Positions 10,103-18,217 of a DNA stretch of 64,000 nt are shown in pieces. Location: positions 1,178,001-1,242,000 of the forward strand of contig NZ_JAYGJQ010000002.1 in NCBI RefSeq assembly GCF_035013165.1, read 5' to 3'. The position numbers and the translations under genes are program-made. The DNA is from Bacteriovorax sp. PP10. Its GTDB lineage: Bacteria; Bdellovibrionota; Bacteriovoracia; Bacteriovoracales; Bacteriovoracaceae. Every line of letters starts with the position of its first letter. Position 1 is the first letter of the stretch. The notes beneath the pieces are model-generated. The model ran no database searches and was not told where the DNA came from. It saw only the letters and a list, made by a program, of their open reading frames with translations.

Positions 10103-12028
10103 CTATAAACTACATTCAATTGTGTTTGGGTTGATTTCACTTCTAATTGGCCCGTTGATAGAATCGTAATAACTGATAATACCTAAACGGTAGCTCTTAC
10201 CCGGCTGAAGATTCGTCAGGGTATGAGTTGTTTTAGAAGAGTCGAGTAAAATTCTATTATAAGCGTTGTTTTCCCAGTCAAAAGCTTCACCAAAATTAAA
10301 TGAACTGGCATTTGTTACATAATAAAGCTCAAAGCTGTTAAATATACCGACATTAGGCCTAGACCAGTTGACGATAATTTCTTTGCTTGAGAAATTACAT
10401 TGAAAATTATCAATACCTGGAAATTCGATTGCCGAGGGACCTTTTATTTCAGGAATTTTACACTGAGGAATTAGACCATCTCTATGCAGTGTTTTACTTC
10501 CATCATTGTTGTATGTGTAAGGCACAATTAAAAAGCAATAAGGAGTAGAAGAACTCGGATCAATCCCACTTACTTCGATTGTTGTATCAAGGCGATAATC
10601 AAATGGCTGAACATCAAGAAGAGTTGTATTGATAACGTCGGAGTCATTCAAGCTCATTGGCGATGGATTGGTAATATCAATTCCATAATACTCAACAATC
10701 AGGCCGGATAAATTTCCTGACGTTAAATCAGGAGATTCAAAGTTCAAGAAAAGTCGATCAAGCTTAGTAAGTTCTTTGGCGCTATCAATTGAAGCAATCC
10801 CTCTGAAGCTTGCTACAGGTGGAGTTGTCGTGTGTGATTTAACATTAGAGAAAACTCTTTTTCCCGCTTCACACCCTCTCGTAAGACAAACCGCAAGTGA
10901 AAGATTATATTTAGTATTGGTCTGCAAACCTGTTAATAAAAAATTACTAAGGTTTGAATCAACATACTGACAGCTGACATTACTATCCGCTGTTTCTTCT
11001 CCACTGCAGCTATAGTCTAAGATTGATGTATTAAGAAAATTGCTTAAAGTGACGGCATTACCAGTGTTGTAATAAACTCTATAATGATCAAAATTCCCTT
11101 GAGGTGGTAGCCATCCTAATTGAATAGAATAAAGTCCACCGATACCAGGAGGGTAGTAAGTTAATAATGAATCATTTTCAAAATTTAAATTACTTAAGTT
11201 TTCACTATAAGTAGAGATCTCAAGATAGTTTGTATTTTCTTCTTTTTTGTAATTAATATTTGAAGAGTTTACTGGAAGAGAGTAACCGTAATGAACAGCG
11301 CGAACCTGTACAAAGTATTTCGTTCCCGCTTTCAGGCCGTTTATAGTCGCAGAACGCTTATTACCCTGGATACTGTAAACTTTTCTATTAGGCTCCCCGA
11401 AAGCAGTATTATTGATGTCACCTGGGTTTAAAAAGTTAGAGTCAATAACAGTGACTTGATATTCAATCGGATCCACTTCATCTTTACTAACAACACCACC
11501 ACGAATCTCAGCTTCCGGCCAGATAACTTCAATCCCGTTTAATCCATCTGCACCTGATAAGTTTCTTACAATAGAAATACCGTTAAAGATGGCAGTCACG
11601 TTACTGAATGTTTTAGTGGACTTCGAAAGGTTGTTAGAGCTTTCGATGTTGGTCTTTACGTTACGGGCCTGAACGCTGAACGAGTAGGGAGTATCTGATT
11701 GAAGACCAGTGATCGTATATTTTAAAAGGCCTCTATAGTCTGGCTTTAAAGCAGAACCATAAACATAAGTAGGAATTTGTTGACCATCGTACCTGATAAC
11801 ATAAGCGATTTGATCCGGGTCACCTTCAGCAACAGGAAAAATAACTTCAACACGATTATTTGAAATGGCAACAGCATTGAAAATTCCAGCAAAGTCAGTA
11901 ACTGACTTATCCTGAACTGATGCGGCCTTGGTGCTAATTGGATCAGCGTCTTTAATTGTACCAACACAACCGATGAGCGAGAGTGCCCACAAATTTAGAA
12001 ATAAAAATTGCAATGTTCTTTTCTTCAT
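10103..12028 (-). CDS. fibronectin-III lipoprotein, short paralogue of the 1717-residue protein
   Basis: This 641-residue lipoprotein (lipobox SLIGC, Cys21) is colinear with roughly the first 670 residues of the protein encoded just downstream. Both start with CVGT.KDAD-like tails, then 'F.GI..AVAIS...+E+.F..AEGD', the same fibronectin-III-like units, and a last unit ending at ...IECSL here and IGECNLP there. It therefore stops at a domain boundary and lacks the FGE-like C-terminal part. A tandem duplication followed by loss or gain of the C-terminal half is inferred. It is the first gene of the three-lipoprotein operon; a sigma-28-like motif lies upstream. Confidence 0.85.
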   Translation of the reverse strand: MKKRTLQFLFLNLWALSLIGCVGTIKDADPISTKAASVQDKSVTDFAGIFNAVAISNNRVEVIFPVAEGDPDQIAYVIRYDGQQIPTYVYGSALKPDYRGLLKYTITGLQSDTPYSFSVQARNVKTNIESSNNLSKSTKTFSNVTAIFNGISIVRNLSGADGLNGIEVIWPEAEIRGGVVSKDEVDPIEYQVTVIDSNFLNPGDINNTAFGEPNRKVYSIQGNKRSATINGLKAGTKYFVQVRAVHYGYSLPVNSSNINYKKEENTNYLEISTYSENLSNLNFENDSLLTYYPPGIGGLYSIQLGWLPPQGNFDHYRVYYNTGNAVTLSNFLNTSILDYSCSGEETADSNVSCQYVDSNLSNFLLTGLQTNTKYNLSLAVCLTRGCEAGKRVFSNVKSHTTTPPVASFRGIASIDSAKELTKLDRLFLNFESPDLTSGNLSGLIVEYYGIDITNPSPMSLNDSDVINTTLLDVQPFDYRLDTTIEVSGIDPSSSTPYCFLIVPYTYNNDGSKTLHRDGLIPQCKIPEIKGPSAIEFPGIDNFQCNFSSKEIIVNWSRPNVGIFNSFELYYVTNASSFNFGEAFDWENNAYNRILLDSSKTTHTLTNLQPGKSYRLGIISYYDSINGPIRSEINPNTIECSL

Positions 12029-12069
12029 AATTTTTTCTTCTTATGTTTTTACCTAAGCTAACATCAAAC

Positions 12070-12096
12070 TAGTCGGTCCTAAGGTCATTTACTTTA
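12070..12096 (-). promoter_or_regulatory. possible sigma-28 (FliA)-type promoter of the lipoprotein operon
   Basis: On the minus strand the sequence reads TAAAGTAA, 11 nt, ACCGACTA. This resembles the flagellar sigma-28 consensus TAAAGTTT-N11-GCCGATAA (6/8 and 5/8). It would start transcription about 35 nt before the 641-residue lipoprotein gene. Similar boxes precede both chemoreceptor genes. A match of this length can occur by chance. Confidence 0.25.
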
Positions 12097-12202
12097 ATCT
12101 GTGCGTTAGCTCTTTTTGCTGGAGAAAATTGTTCTATTTTGTGACCAGAATAAGAGGCTCGAAAAAAATAAACGATTCAAAAAAATAAATGAACCGCGCT
12201 TT

Positions 12203-12856
12203 TTATTTTGTTCCCCAGATATCTAAACTATAAGACGTACCAATTAAAATTTTTATAACCGTCGCTGATGTCAAAGAACCAATCGCTCGTGCACCACCAA
12301 GCTCGGCAGAGAGCGCCCACTTAGGATTCAATGAATAGAGAACACCACCTTGAGCTCCGATTTCAAAAAGCATGTCGTTTTTAGTCGCAGACTTGGTGTT
12401 GTAAACAAGATAGCCGATGCCGATGGCAGGGCCAGCATAGTAACGAAATTTAGGAAGTACTTTCATTTCAAAACCTGAATCTTTAATCACGGCCTGTGAT
12501 CCAATTTGACCGAAATAAAAATTCATTCCCAATGAAGCGCTATAGTATCTGTCAGGAGTCGATCCCATGACTGGGCCTGAGACTCTTCCAAAATAAGATT
12601 TTGAAAGACCTGGGAAGTACTCATATGAAATAGCAAAAGGCATGGAAGAAGCTGTTCCTGAGTAAGGTGCTTTTGCTGTCGTTGATGTAGTGCCATCTGA
12701 GGCCTTAAGAGTGTCCTGGTTTTCTGCATAAGTCGCAGAGATCGAGCCAATATGAAAATTAAGCTGAGAGGGAATAGAGCTGCTTGCATGGGCACTTGCT
12801 AATAAGAATATATTAAACAAAGTGAGCTTAGTGAGAATCTGCTTTTTAAACGTCAT
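12203..12856 (-). CDS. secreted outer-membrane beta-barrel-like protein
   Basis: The 217-residue protein has a clear Sec signal peptide (Lys-rich start, hydrophobic LTLFNIFLLASAHA, cleavage after AHA). The mature part alternates hydrophobic and polar residues and is rich in Gly, Tyr and Phe (FGRVSGPVMGS, YYSASLGMNFYFG, YYAGPAIGIGYLVY), as in small OmpW/OmpX-type barrels. It ends DIWGTK, not with the classic terminal Phe. It lies between the lipoprotein operon and the TIGR02147 genes, with 215 bp upstream in which no clear promoter was seen. Exact family not recognised. Confidence 0.7.
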   Translation of the reverse strand: MTFKKQILTKLTLFNIFLLASAHASSSIPSQLNFHIGSISATYAENQDTLKASDGTTSTTAKAPYSGTASSMPFAISYEYFPGLSKSYFGRVSGPVMGSTPDRYYSASLGMNFYFGQIGSQAVIKDSGFEMKVLPKFRYYAGPAIGIGYLVYNTKSATKNDMLFEIGAQGGVLYSLNPKWALSAELGGARAIGSLTSATVIKILIGTSYSLDIWGTK

Positions 12857-13071
12857 TGAGAATTCCTGCTCAGTGTTGATATAAAAAGATTCTTGCTTAA
12901 ATTAAGAAAATTGAAAGCGTCAGAAAAATATTCCTAAGTGTCAAAATAGATAAAACAAGTGCTTCAGTAAAAAAAATGAAACACTGAAAAAGGGTATAAA
13001 ATGCCAATGGAAAATTTAGAATAGAAAAGCAGGGAGGGAGGAGAAATTAGCCGTGTGATTCTGACCAGTCG

Positions 13072-13860
13072 TCAGTTAATAGTTTGTTCATCTGTTGTTG
13101 TCCATGGGAAAAAGGAAATTGATAATTCATAAACTTGATCTCTTTTTTTACTTTTATCAGTAATGTTGTTAGCAAGACTACGACGCATTTTTTTTATTTT
13201 TTCTTTTATTTCAGGAAGCATTGAAGAATCAATACTCAAAGTCATGCTGCTATTATCTCTTAAATCTATAGGGAGATTTTCTAAAGCATGAATGGCCTTA
13301 AACAAAACGGCCTTTTGTCTTTCTTTCATCGCATCTGCCGTAAAACTTGGATGCATGACACTTAGATGAGATGAAACTTTTTCGTAAGTACCATTAGATT
13401 TTTTTTGTAACAGCTTTAATGTAACAAGCCTTTCAAGGGCCAGAGAAGCTTCATCAACACTAATGTTTAATTTTTTAGAGATCCATTCAGGTGTTGGTTG
13501 AAAACCATCTAGCTTTACCATTTCTAAAATCGCAAAATTATACCAATCTTGTACAATCTTGAATTCTTCAATCTCTAGTGTCCTGAAGTTTGCAGTAACA
13601 ACTTTCTCTTTGCTTTGAATTTTTTTTCTGTGTTTGATTTCATTTTGAAATAAAAGCAGTTCTTCTGGAGTTAGTTTCAAAGGTTCAGCGATTCTTTCGA
13701 AAATTTTGGGAGTCATCTGAATCTTAGATGCAATGATTCGAGATAGAAGTGAATGATTTAAGTTTAAGTCTCTTGCTAATGCTCGTAAAGAATAAGAACT
13801 ATTTTGTAATTTTCTTTTATCGAGTTCAGCTTGAATTCTTTGCCTGATCGTTGTCTTCAT
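13072..13860 (-). CDS. TIGR02147 / DUF4423 family transcriptional regulator
   Basis: The 262-residue protein begins with a Cro/CI-like helix-turn-helix (SYSLRALARDLNLNHSLLSRIIASKI, residues about 22-50). A conserved C-terminal region follows (F.IV.DWYNFAILEMVKLDGF, then a second winged-helix-like part WISKKLNISVDEASLALERLVTLKLL). This is the architecture of the TIGR02147/DUF4423 proteins that are abundant in Bdellovibrionota and Fibrobacteres; their targets are unknown. It follows a paralogue by 81 bp on the same strand, probably in one transcript. The two are clearly related but far from identical, so the duplication is old. Confidence 0.85.
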   Translation of the reverse strand: MKTTIRQRIQAELDKRKLQNSSYSLRALARDLNLNHSLLSRIIASKIQMTPKIFERIAEPLKLTPEELLLFQNEIKHRKKIQSKEKVVTANFRTLEIEEFKIVQDWYNFAILEMVKLDGFQPTPEWISKKLNISVDEASLALERLVTLKLLQKKSNGTYEKVSSHLSVMHPSFTADAMKERQKAVLFKAIHALENLPIDLRDNSSMTLSIDSSMLPEIKEKIKKMRRSLANNITDKSKKRDQVYELSISFFPWTTTDEQTIN

Positions 13861-13941
13861 AATTGTAACTTATGATAACAGCTGTTTTTATTTTATCTAG
13901 TTAATTTATGAGTTCATGTATAGTGATGTATAAAAAATTAT

Positions 13942-14739
13942 TTATTTTTTTTCAAGTGAAGTCGTTAATTCAAAAAATTGTACACCCATACTGTAAACAG
14001 AATCTCTACCATTCGAAGATTCAAATTCTTTCATGAAATCTCTTCTGAAATTTTTAATTCTTTCTTTAGCTAGTTTTAGTTGAGATTTATTAAACGATAA
14101 AAAGATAATTGAAAAATCTCGGTTGTCGATTTCCTGCTCATCTATAGCTTTTGTCGCTTTATTCAACATTTGTTTATTGAGTTTTCTTATTGCCTCAGAA
14201 GGTATGTCAGTTGATGTTTTTCTGTTTGTTGTTGATAGACTAAAGCCTTTTTTTTCTTCTTTTATGATATTCATGTTTAACAAACGAGCGATGGCCTCAT
14301 TTGTTGTTTTAAGGTCAATACCTAAGCTTCTACTGATCTGGGTATTGGTCTTGGTCTTATCAAGGCTGATCAGTTCGATAATGGCGTGGTGGTACCAGTC
14401 TGCAATGAAATTGAATTGATCATCGTTGTATTGAACAAAGAATTTGTGAAGTTCAAGTCGTCCAAGTGCTTCTTCTTTTTCTTTAGGGTTCCTGGCATGT
14501 TCAGAACATACGAGATCTAAAAAGAGAGAAGTTTCACTTTCAGCAAATTTTAGTGTTTCACAAATTTTTGCAGCTTTTGCTACTGACAGACCGACTTTCC
14601 CTCTGAGAATTTCTGAGAGTCTTGAAGGTGTCAGGCCAATAAGTTTGGCAAAAGAGCTTATGTTGTAGCTAGAGTTTCTAAGCTTTCTAGTTTGAATTTC
14701 ATTATGTAAAATTTCTCTATAATCAAATGAATTTCTCAT
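13942..14739 (-). CDS. TIGR02147 / DUF4423 family transcriptional regulator (paralogue)
   Basis: A 265-residue paralogue of the next gene. It has an N-terminal helix-turn-helix (SYNISSFAKLIGLTPSRLSEILRGKVGLS, about residues 24-52) and the C-terminal DUF4423-type block (FNFIADWYHHAIIELISLDKT, TNTQISRSLGIDLKTTNEAIARLLNMNII). The start codon is 2 nt from the stop of the upstream secreted-protein gene, so the two are probably translationally coupled. This suggests that the secreted protein and the regulator act in one pathway. Binding site and signal are not evident. Confidence 0.85.
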   Translation of the reverse strand: MRNSFDYREILHNEIQTRKLRNSSYNISSFAKLIGLTPSRLSEILRGKVGLSVAKAAKICETLKFAESETSLFLDLVCSEHARNPKEKEEALGRLELHKFFVQYNDDQFNFIADWYHHAIIELISLDKTKTNTQISRSLGIDLKTTNEAIARLLNMNIIKEEKKGFSLSTTNRKTSTDIPSEAIRKLNKQMLNKATKAIDEQEIDNRDFSIIFLSFNKSQLKLAKERIKNFRRDFMKEFESSNGRDSVYSMGVQFFELTTSLEKK

Positions 14740-14741
14740 AC

Positions 14742-15860
14742 TTACTCGGCAGTCTTGTTTTGACCTTTATTTATCGAATCATATGTCATTTCAATTCTCA
14801 AATGTGCACTTGAGTATCGGTTTGTAAGGATCATCCTAAACAAATCATAATCTGAAAAACCATAGGCGATATCGGCAGTTCTAAGGTTTTTAGCAAGAAG
14901 GTCAATATTATTTTTAGATAGGGGATCCGAGTCAAATGGCAAAAGCTGTCCATAAAAAATCGGATCAAGAGAGATGCTTTCATCTTGTATTGCTTCGACC
15001 AATGCAGTTTTGCTGGCCAAAAACATTTTATAGTTCGGATTCGTGTTGATTTGATTTATAAATAAATCCTTCAATTGATTATCTGCTGGCATCTTGAAAT
15101 AAGACCTGAGTAGAATTTGTGCCAATGTATATATTTCTGCTCGACTTGCAAAATCAGTGATGGGGATCTCTTTAGCGCTGGTATAGCTGAAATATTTTTG
15201 AGTCTGACATTTGAAAATGGAATTCAACGCCCATAATTTTTCATTAAAAATGCTCTCAATCTTTTTAGTTAAATTATAACGAGGAATGCAGTCTGCCGGA
15301 TATTCTGCAAAGATCTGTGTATCTCTTTCTATTTCGAGCATGTTTTCATAAGTTTTCACTCTTTCATTAATCCATAGTGATTCATGAAATAAGATGGCCA
15401 TTTGTTCGTTTACATTTAATTTAAAATAATCAGGAAGCAGGAGAGTGATTTTCGTTGCAGGATCTGTAAGTGCAAAAATCGTGATATTCTCTACGGGTTG
15501 TTTAGTGATTTTACTGTATTGTTCTTTAATGATTTTGAGTGTGGACTGATCGATAGATTTTTCTGTCACAGCATAATATTTTCTATCGAATGAAGGCAGA
15601 ATACTTTCAACTAATTCAATGTCTACACGGCTTGGAAGATCTAATGATCTTATAAGAGCGCCGGTCATATTCATGACTAGTGACGTTTCTAAAGGTGTAG
15701 GATTGACTTCCATTTCAGCACTATAAAAAGTAGCGACTTTTCCATTGATTGAAATTCCAGCACCACCATTATTTATCTCTGTTCCAGCGTATACGACAGC
15801 ACTTAATATTGATGAGAAAACAATGCAATTAACTGCGATTAGTTGTAATAAAAATTTCAT
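14742..15860 (-). CDS. secreted protein of unknown function, first gene of the TIGR02147 operon
   Basis: The start is ATG at 15860, with AAGG upstream; an in-frame GTG lies directly before it. The 372-residue product has a signal peptide (MKFLLQLIAVNCIVFSSILSAVVYAG), then a Gly-rich GTEINNGGAG segment often seen at the mature start of Bdellovibrionota exported proteins. A central NEQMAILFHESLWINERV contains a His-Glu pair but not a full HExxH. The rest is mostly helical and hydrophilic. No family recognised. It precedes and is coupled to the first TIGR02147 gene, so a periplasmic partner or signal protein for that regulator is plausible but unproven. Confidence 0.7.
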   Translation of the reverse strand: MKFLLQLIAVNCIVFSSILSAVVYAGTEINNGGAGISINGKVATFYSAEMEVNPTPLETSLVMNMTGALIRSLDLPSRVDIELVESILPSFDRKYYAVTEKSIDQSTLKIIKEQYSKITKQPVENITIFALTDPATKITLLLPDYFKLNVNEQMAILFHESLWINERVKTYENMLEIERDTQIFAEYPADCIPRYNLTKKIESIFNEKLWALNSIFKCQTQKYFSYTSAKEIPITDFASRAEIYTLAQILLRSYFKMPADNQLKDLFINQINTNPNYKMFLASKTALVEAIQDESISLDPIFYGQLLPFDSDPLSKNNIDLLAKNLRTADIAYGFSDYDLFRMILTNRYSSAHLRIEMTYDSINKGQNKTAE

Positions 15861-15966
15861 CACGATGCCTTTGTGTGTGAGTGGTGGTGATTGCTTTTAA
15901 AGTAGAAACTTTTAGCATTTTTTGGTTGATATTCCAATAGAGTTTATTTGCGGAATTCATTAGTTT

Positions 15967-16025
15967 TTGACTTGATGTTTCAAATGGTTAACTAATAAAA
16001 CAGAACCATCATTCTAATCAAGGAG
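15967..16025 (+). promoter_or_regulatory. promoter and strong ribosome-binding site for an 18-codon ORF
   Basis: TTGACT at 15967-15972 is followed after 16 nt by TAACTA, a plausible -35/-10 pair. AAGGAG at 16020-16025 then sits 6 nt before an ATG at 16032, the best Shine-Dalgarno sequence in the neighbourhood. There is no larger plus-strand gene here for it to serve. Confidence 0.4.
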
Positions 16026-16031
16026 ATTACG

Positions 16032-16088
16032 ATGGTGGAGCAAATGAATATAGTTTGGGGGGGAGTTAAATGGAATGAAGCAGACTAG
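16032..16088 (+). CDS. 18-codon peptide ORF with perfect Shine-Dalgarno, divergent from the TIGR02147 operon
   Basis: Reading from ATG 16032 gives MVEQMNIVWGGVKWNEAD and then TAG. The start has AAGGAG at ideal spacing, a candidate promoter upstream, and a perfect 13-bp hairpin that begins at the last codons and contains the stop. This is the layout of a tiny independent gene. It diverges from the secreted-protein/TIGR02147 operon, which recalls peptide-pheromone genes next to HTH regulators, but no export signal or homology supports that. It could also be a leader peptide or chance. Confidence 0.4.
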   Translation: MVEQMNIVWGGVKWNEAD

Positions 16089-16110
16089 TGAGAGAAACTC
16101 ACTAGTCTGC
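16080..16110. terminator. perfect 13-bp hairpin between the peptide ORF and the phospholipase-D-like gene
   Basis: GCAGACTAGTGAG is followed by a 5-nt loop AGAAA and its exact reverse complement. The structure lies 6 nt beyond the minus-strand stop at 16117 and overlaps the end of the plus-strand 18-codon ORF, so it could end or protect transcripts from both sides. No T-run follows on either strand, so it is not a textbook intrinsic terminator. Confidence 0.5.
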
Positions 16111-16116
16111 AGAGTC

Positions 16117-17994
16117 TTAATAAATAGTCTTAGCGGGTCTATAAGCTTCTTCTTTCGAGTTTACCCAAAGTCTTGTATCAAATTCAGTGTTAAACATTTC
16201 TGCTGCTTTAACGCCATAATTTAAGTTCTGAATTGAAATCAAATTTTCATCGTTAAAATCATTTCCACCAGAGCTCCAGTTTTGTGATCCAACAATAATT
16301 TGTTCAGGTAGCATTTTTCCATTACCTAATCTTCTGGTAAGGGTTCCGGCCTTATAGTGATTTTTTCCAGTCCATGTGCTTACACGGTAGCTGATTTTCC
16401 CCGGAGTCACGCCTACGTTTTCAAATTTATTTGCATAAGGATTTTCCATGTTCACGTTCAAGACAGAATCTCTAATCCATGAAGTTAACCCGTGTCCTAA
16501 GCGTCTATCAAAAGCGATTTTTACATCGGCCCCTTTGGCAGCAGCGTATTGCATAGCTCGCACTAATTCATAACCAGTTCCACCAAACATTGAGATTCTG
16601 ATCTGATCACCTTTTCTCGCAGACATTAACATCGGGATGATTGATCTATGTTCAGCATCATCAGTAGGGGCGAAGTGCACGCGCAGTTTAGTGCCGTCAT
16701 CAAATGTGAAGTAACGTTTATTCACCGGGTATTTAGCACGGTGAAATCTTCCAACTAAACTTGGCTCTTCAGCACTTGCTGGTCTGACTTGTTTGCTCTT
16801 AACTTCAATTGTTTTGTCGAAGTCAAACATTAAGTTGAACTGGTCAAGGTAAGCGGTTGCGATAGCATCGTTACGAATATAAACAGACATGTTGGCATTC
16901 GCTTCAACACCCATACAATTTTTTGAAATATTGGCCGTTCCGGTCCACACAGACTTTTGGCCTTTCGAGTTTTCCATCACAGCAAATTTATTATGCATAA
17001 TCCTTGCTGTTGACCACTCAAGGCGCACACGGGATTGATCCTGATTTGTGATACCAGCATTCATTTCACGAATGAAAGAGGGTGTACCGTCATACTGGAA
17101 AGTCATGTGCATTCCATCTGCATTTTCAGGATTTGCAGACTGGCCAAATAACCATTCACTTTCTAATTGCGGTTGATCGACATAGTTAAAGACCCATGGA
17201 GTTGCTCCGCGCTCGAAACCCATAACATCAACTACTGCGCGAACTTTTGCTTTTGTTTTTGAACGATTAATAATCGCCTGATACACATTGCTCATACTCG
17301 CATCGATATCGTCGATTCCGTACATCGCCAGTGATAAACTTTTTGTCGAGTCTTTATTGATTTTTTCAGCGAAGCGTTCTGAAACCATTCCGCGAGGAGA
17401 TCCATCCCAGCCTTCAGTAAAAAACACATCCATGTCTAAAGCTGAACCGGCATTAACCGCAGTTGTGACATCTGATTTTTCAATTCTAAAGTCTGCCGTA
17501 GGAGGAAAGACGGGGGATTTTTCCAGGCACTCCCAGTCAGTCATGACAGGGCAGTCAAGAAATTGAGTTGAAGCAATAAAGAGTCTTTGAATTGCTTTTA
17601 AATTTGATGGCGTTTTTTCTTCAGTGTCTTCTCCACCTGTATCATCATCGTCACCATTGATGCCTTTAACTTTCAATGGAACTTTCTTTTCAACGAGATC
17701 CACTTCAGTAGATGATTCTGATTTTACTAAGTCGCGTGCACTCAATCCTAAGAAGAGTAGGTAGTCGCGAAGTTTGACAGCTGCGGCCGTTAACTCTGCA
17801 TCTGATTTTCCTTTCGTTCTATTTTTTAATGCTTTTTTTAATCCGGCCAGGAGTTCGCCGTTATCAGTTGTAAGTTTGGGCAGTGTTTGAATAAGAGGCT
17901 GAGTGGTTTTTGATGCCACCTCGCGATTGGAGTTCGTTGGTGTCGCGCACGACGATAATAGCAATGCTGCTATAATGAGTTTGTTCAAATGCAT
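16117..17994 (-). CDS. phospholipase-D-like (HKD superfamily) lipoprotein
   Basis: The ATG at 17994 is preferred over an in-frame TTG at 18009 because TTGGAG lies 9 nt upstream. The 625-residue product has a lipobox (LLLSSC). Two PLD-type repeats are visible: IMHNKFAVME...GTANIS and NHYKAGTLT...GSQNWSSGG. Each keeps HxK and the downstream GT/GSxN, but the usual Asp of HxKxxxxD is Glu in the first and Thr in the second. The enzyme may be altered in activity or act as a nuclease/phospholipase variant. As a lipoprotein it would sit in the periplasm or on the surface, which suits lysis or remodelling of phospholipids or DNA. Confidence 0.8.
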   Translation of the reverse strand: MHLNKLIIAALLLSSCATPTNSNREVASKTTQPLIQTLPKLTTDNGELLAGLKKALKNRTKGKSDAELTAAAVKLRDYLLFLGLSARDLVKSESSTEVDLVEKKVPLKVKGINGDDDDTGGEDTEEKTPSNLKAIQRLFIASTQFLDCPVMTDWECLEKSPVFPPTADFRIEKSDVTTAVNAGSALDMDVFFTEGWDGSPRGMVSERFAEKINKDSTKSLSLAMYGIDDIDASMSNVYQAIINRSKTKAKVRAVVDVMGFERGATPWVFNYVDQPQLESEWLFGQSANPENADGMHMTFQYDGTPSFIREMNAGITNQDQSRVRLEWSTARIMHNKFAVMENSKGQKSVWTGTANISKNCMGVEANANMSVYIRNDAIATAYLDQFNLMFDFDKTIEVKSKQVRPASAEEPSLVGRFHRAKYPVNKRYFTFDDGTKLRVHFAPTDDAEHRSIIPMLMSARKGDQIRISMFGGTGYELVRAMQYAAAKGADVKIAFDRRLGHGLTSWIRDSVLNVNMENPYANKFENVGVTPGKISYRVSTWTGKNHYKAGTLTRRLGNGKMLPEQIIVGSQNWSSGGNDFNDENLISIQNLNYGVKAAEMFNTEFDTRLWVNSKEEAYRPAKTIY

Positions 17995-18181
17995 TTTTCG
18001 TTTCTCCAATTTTCAACGCAACTGCGTGTACAATAAATTTTAACTGGATCCTGACATTCGACCTATAGGCAGAAAGAGATACTAGTTACTTCCGATTAAA
18101 ACACTCAGATTTGTAACTCATAGATTTCTTTTCAGCAAAGACCGGAGATAAGATTTTTTTTATTTAATAGGAGGGATTTTC

Positions 18182-18210
18182 TTGAATAAACCCGACTAAA
18201 AAGGAATACT
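18182..18210 (+). promoter_or_regulatory. candidate promoter placing the NADAR gene on a leaderless mRNA
   Basis: TTGAAT, 17 nt, AATACT ends 7 nt before the ATG at 18218, so transcription would begin at or next to the start codon. An AAGGA lies 13 nt from the ATG, too far to be ideal. An AGGAGG at 18171-18176 precedes a 5-codon TTG...TAA frame, a weaker alternative reading. Confidence 0.35.
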
Positions 18211-18217
18211 TTTCGTC

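Noticed and set aside
12993-13024. seven-codon plus-strand ORF (ATG CCA ATG ... TAG) with AAGGG upstream
   Set aside because: Very short and without promoter or terminator; likely chance.
14123-14419. plus-strand hydrophobic 98-codon frame
   Set aside because: Antisense to a well-supported TIGR02147 gene; hydrophobicity arises from the opposite strand of charged codons.
18172-18198. AGGAGG followed by a five-codon TTG-TAA frame before the NADAR gene
   Set aside because: Too short to support a leader peptide; the same bases fit a -35 box better.
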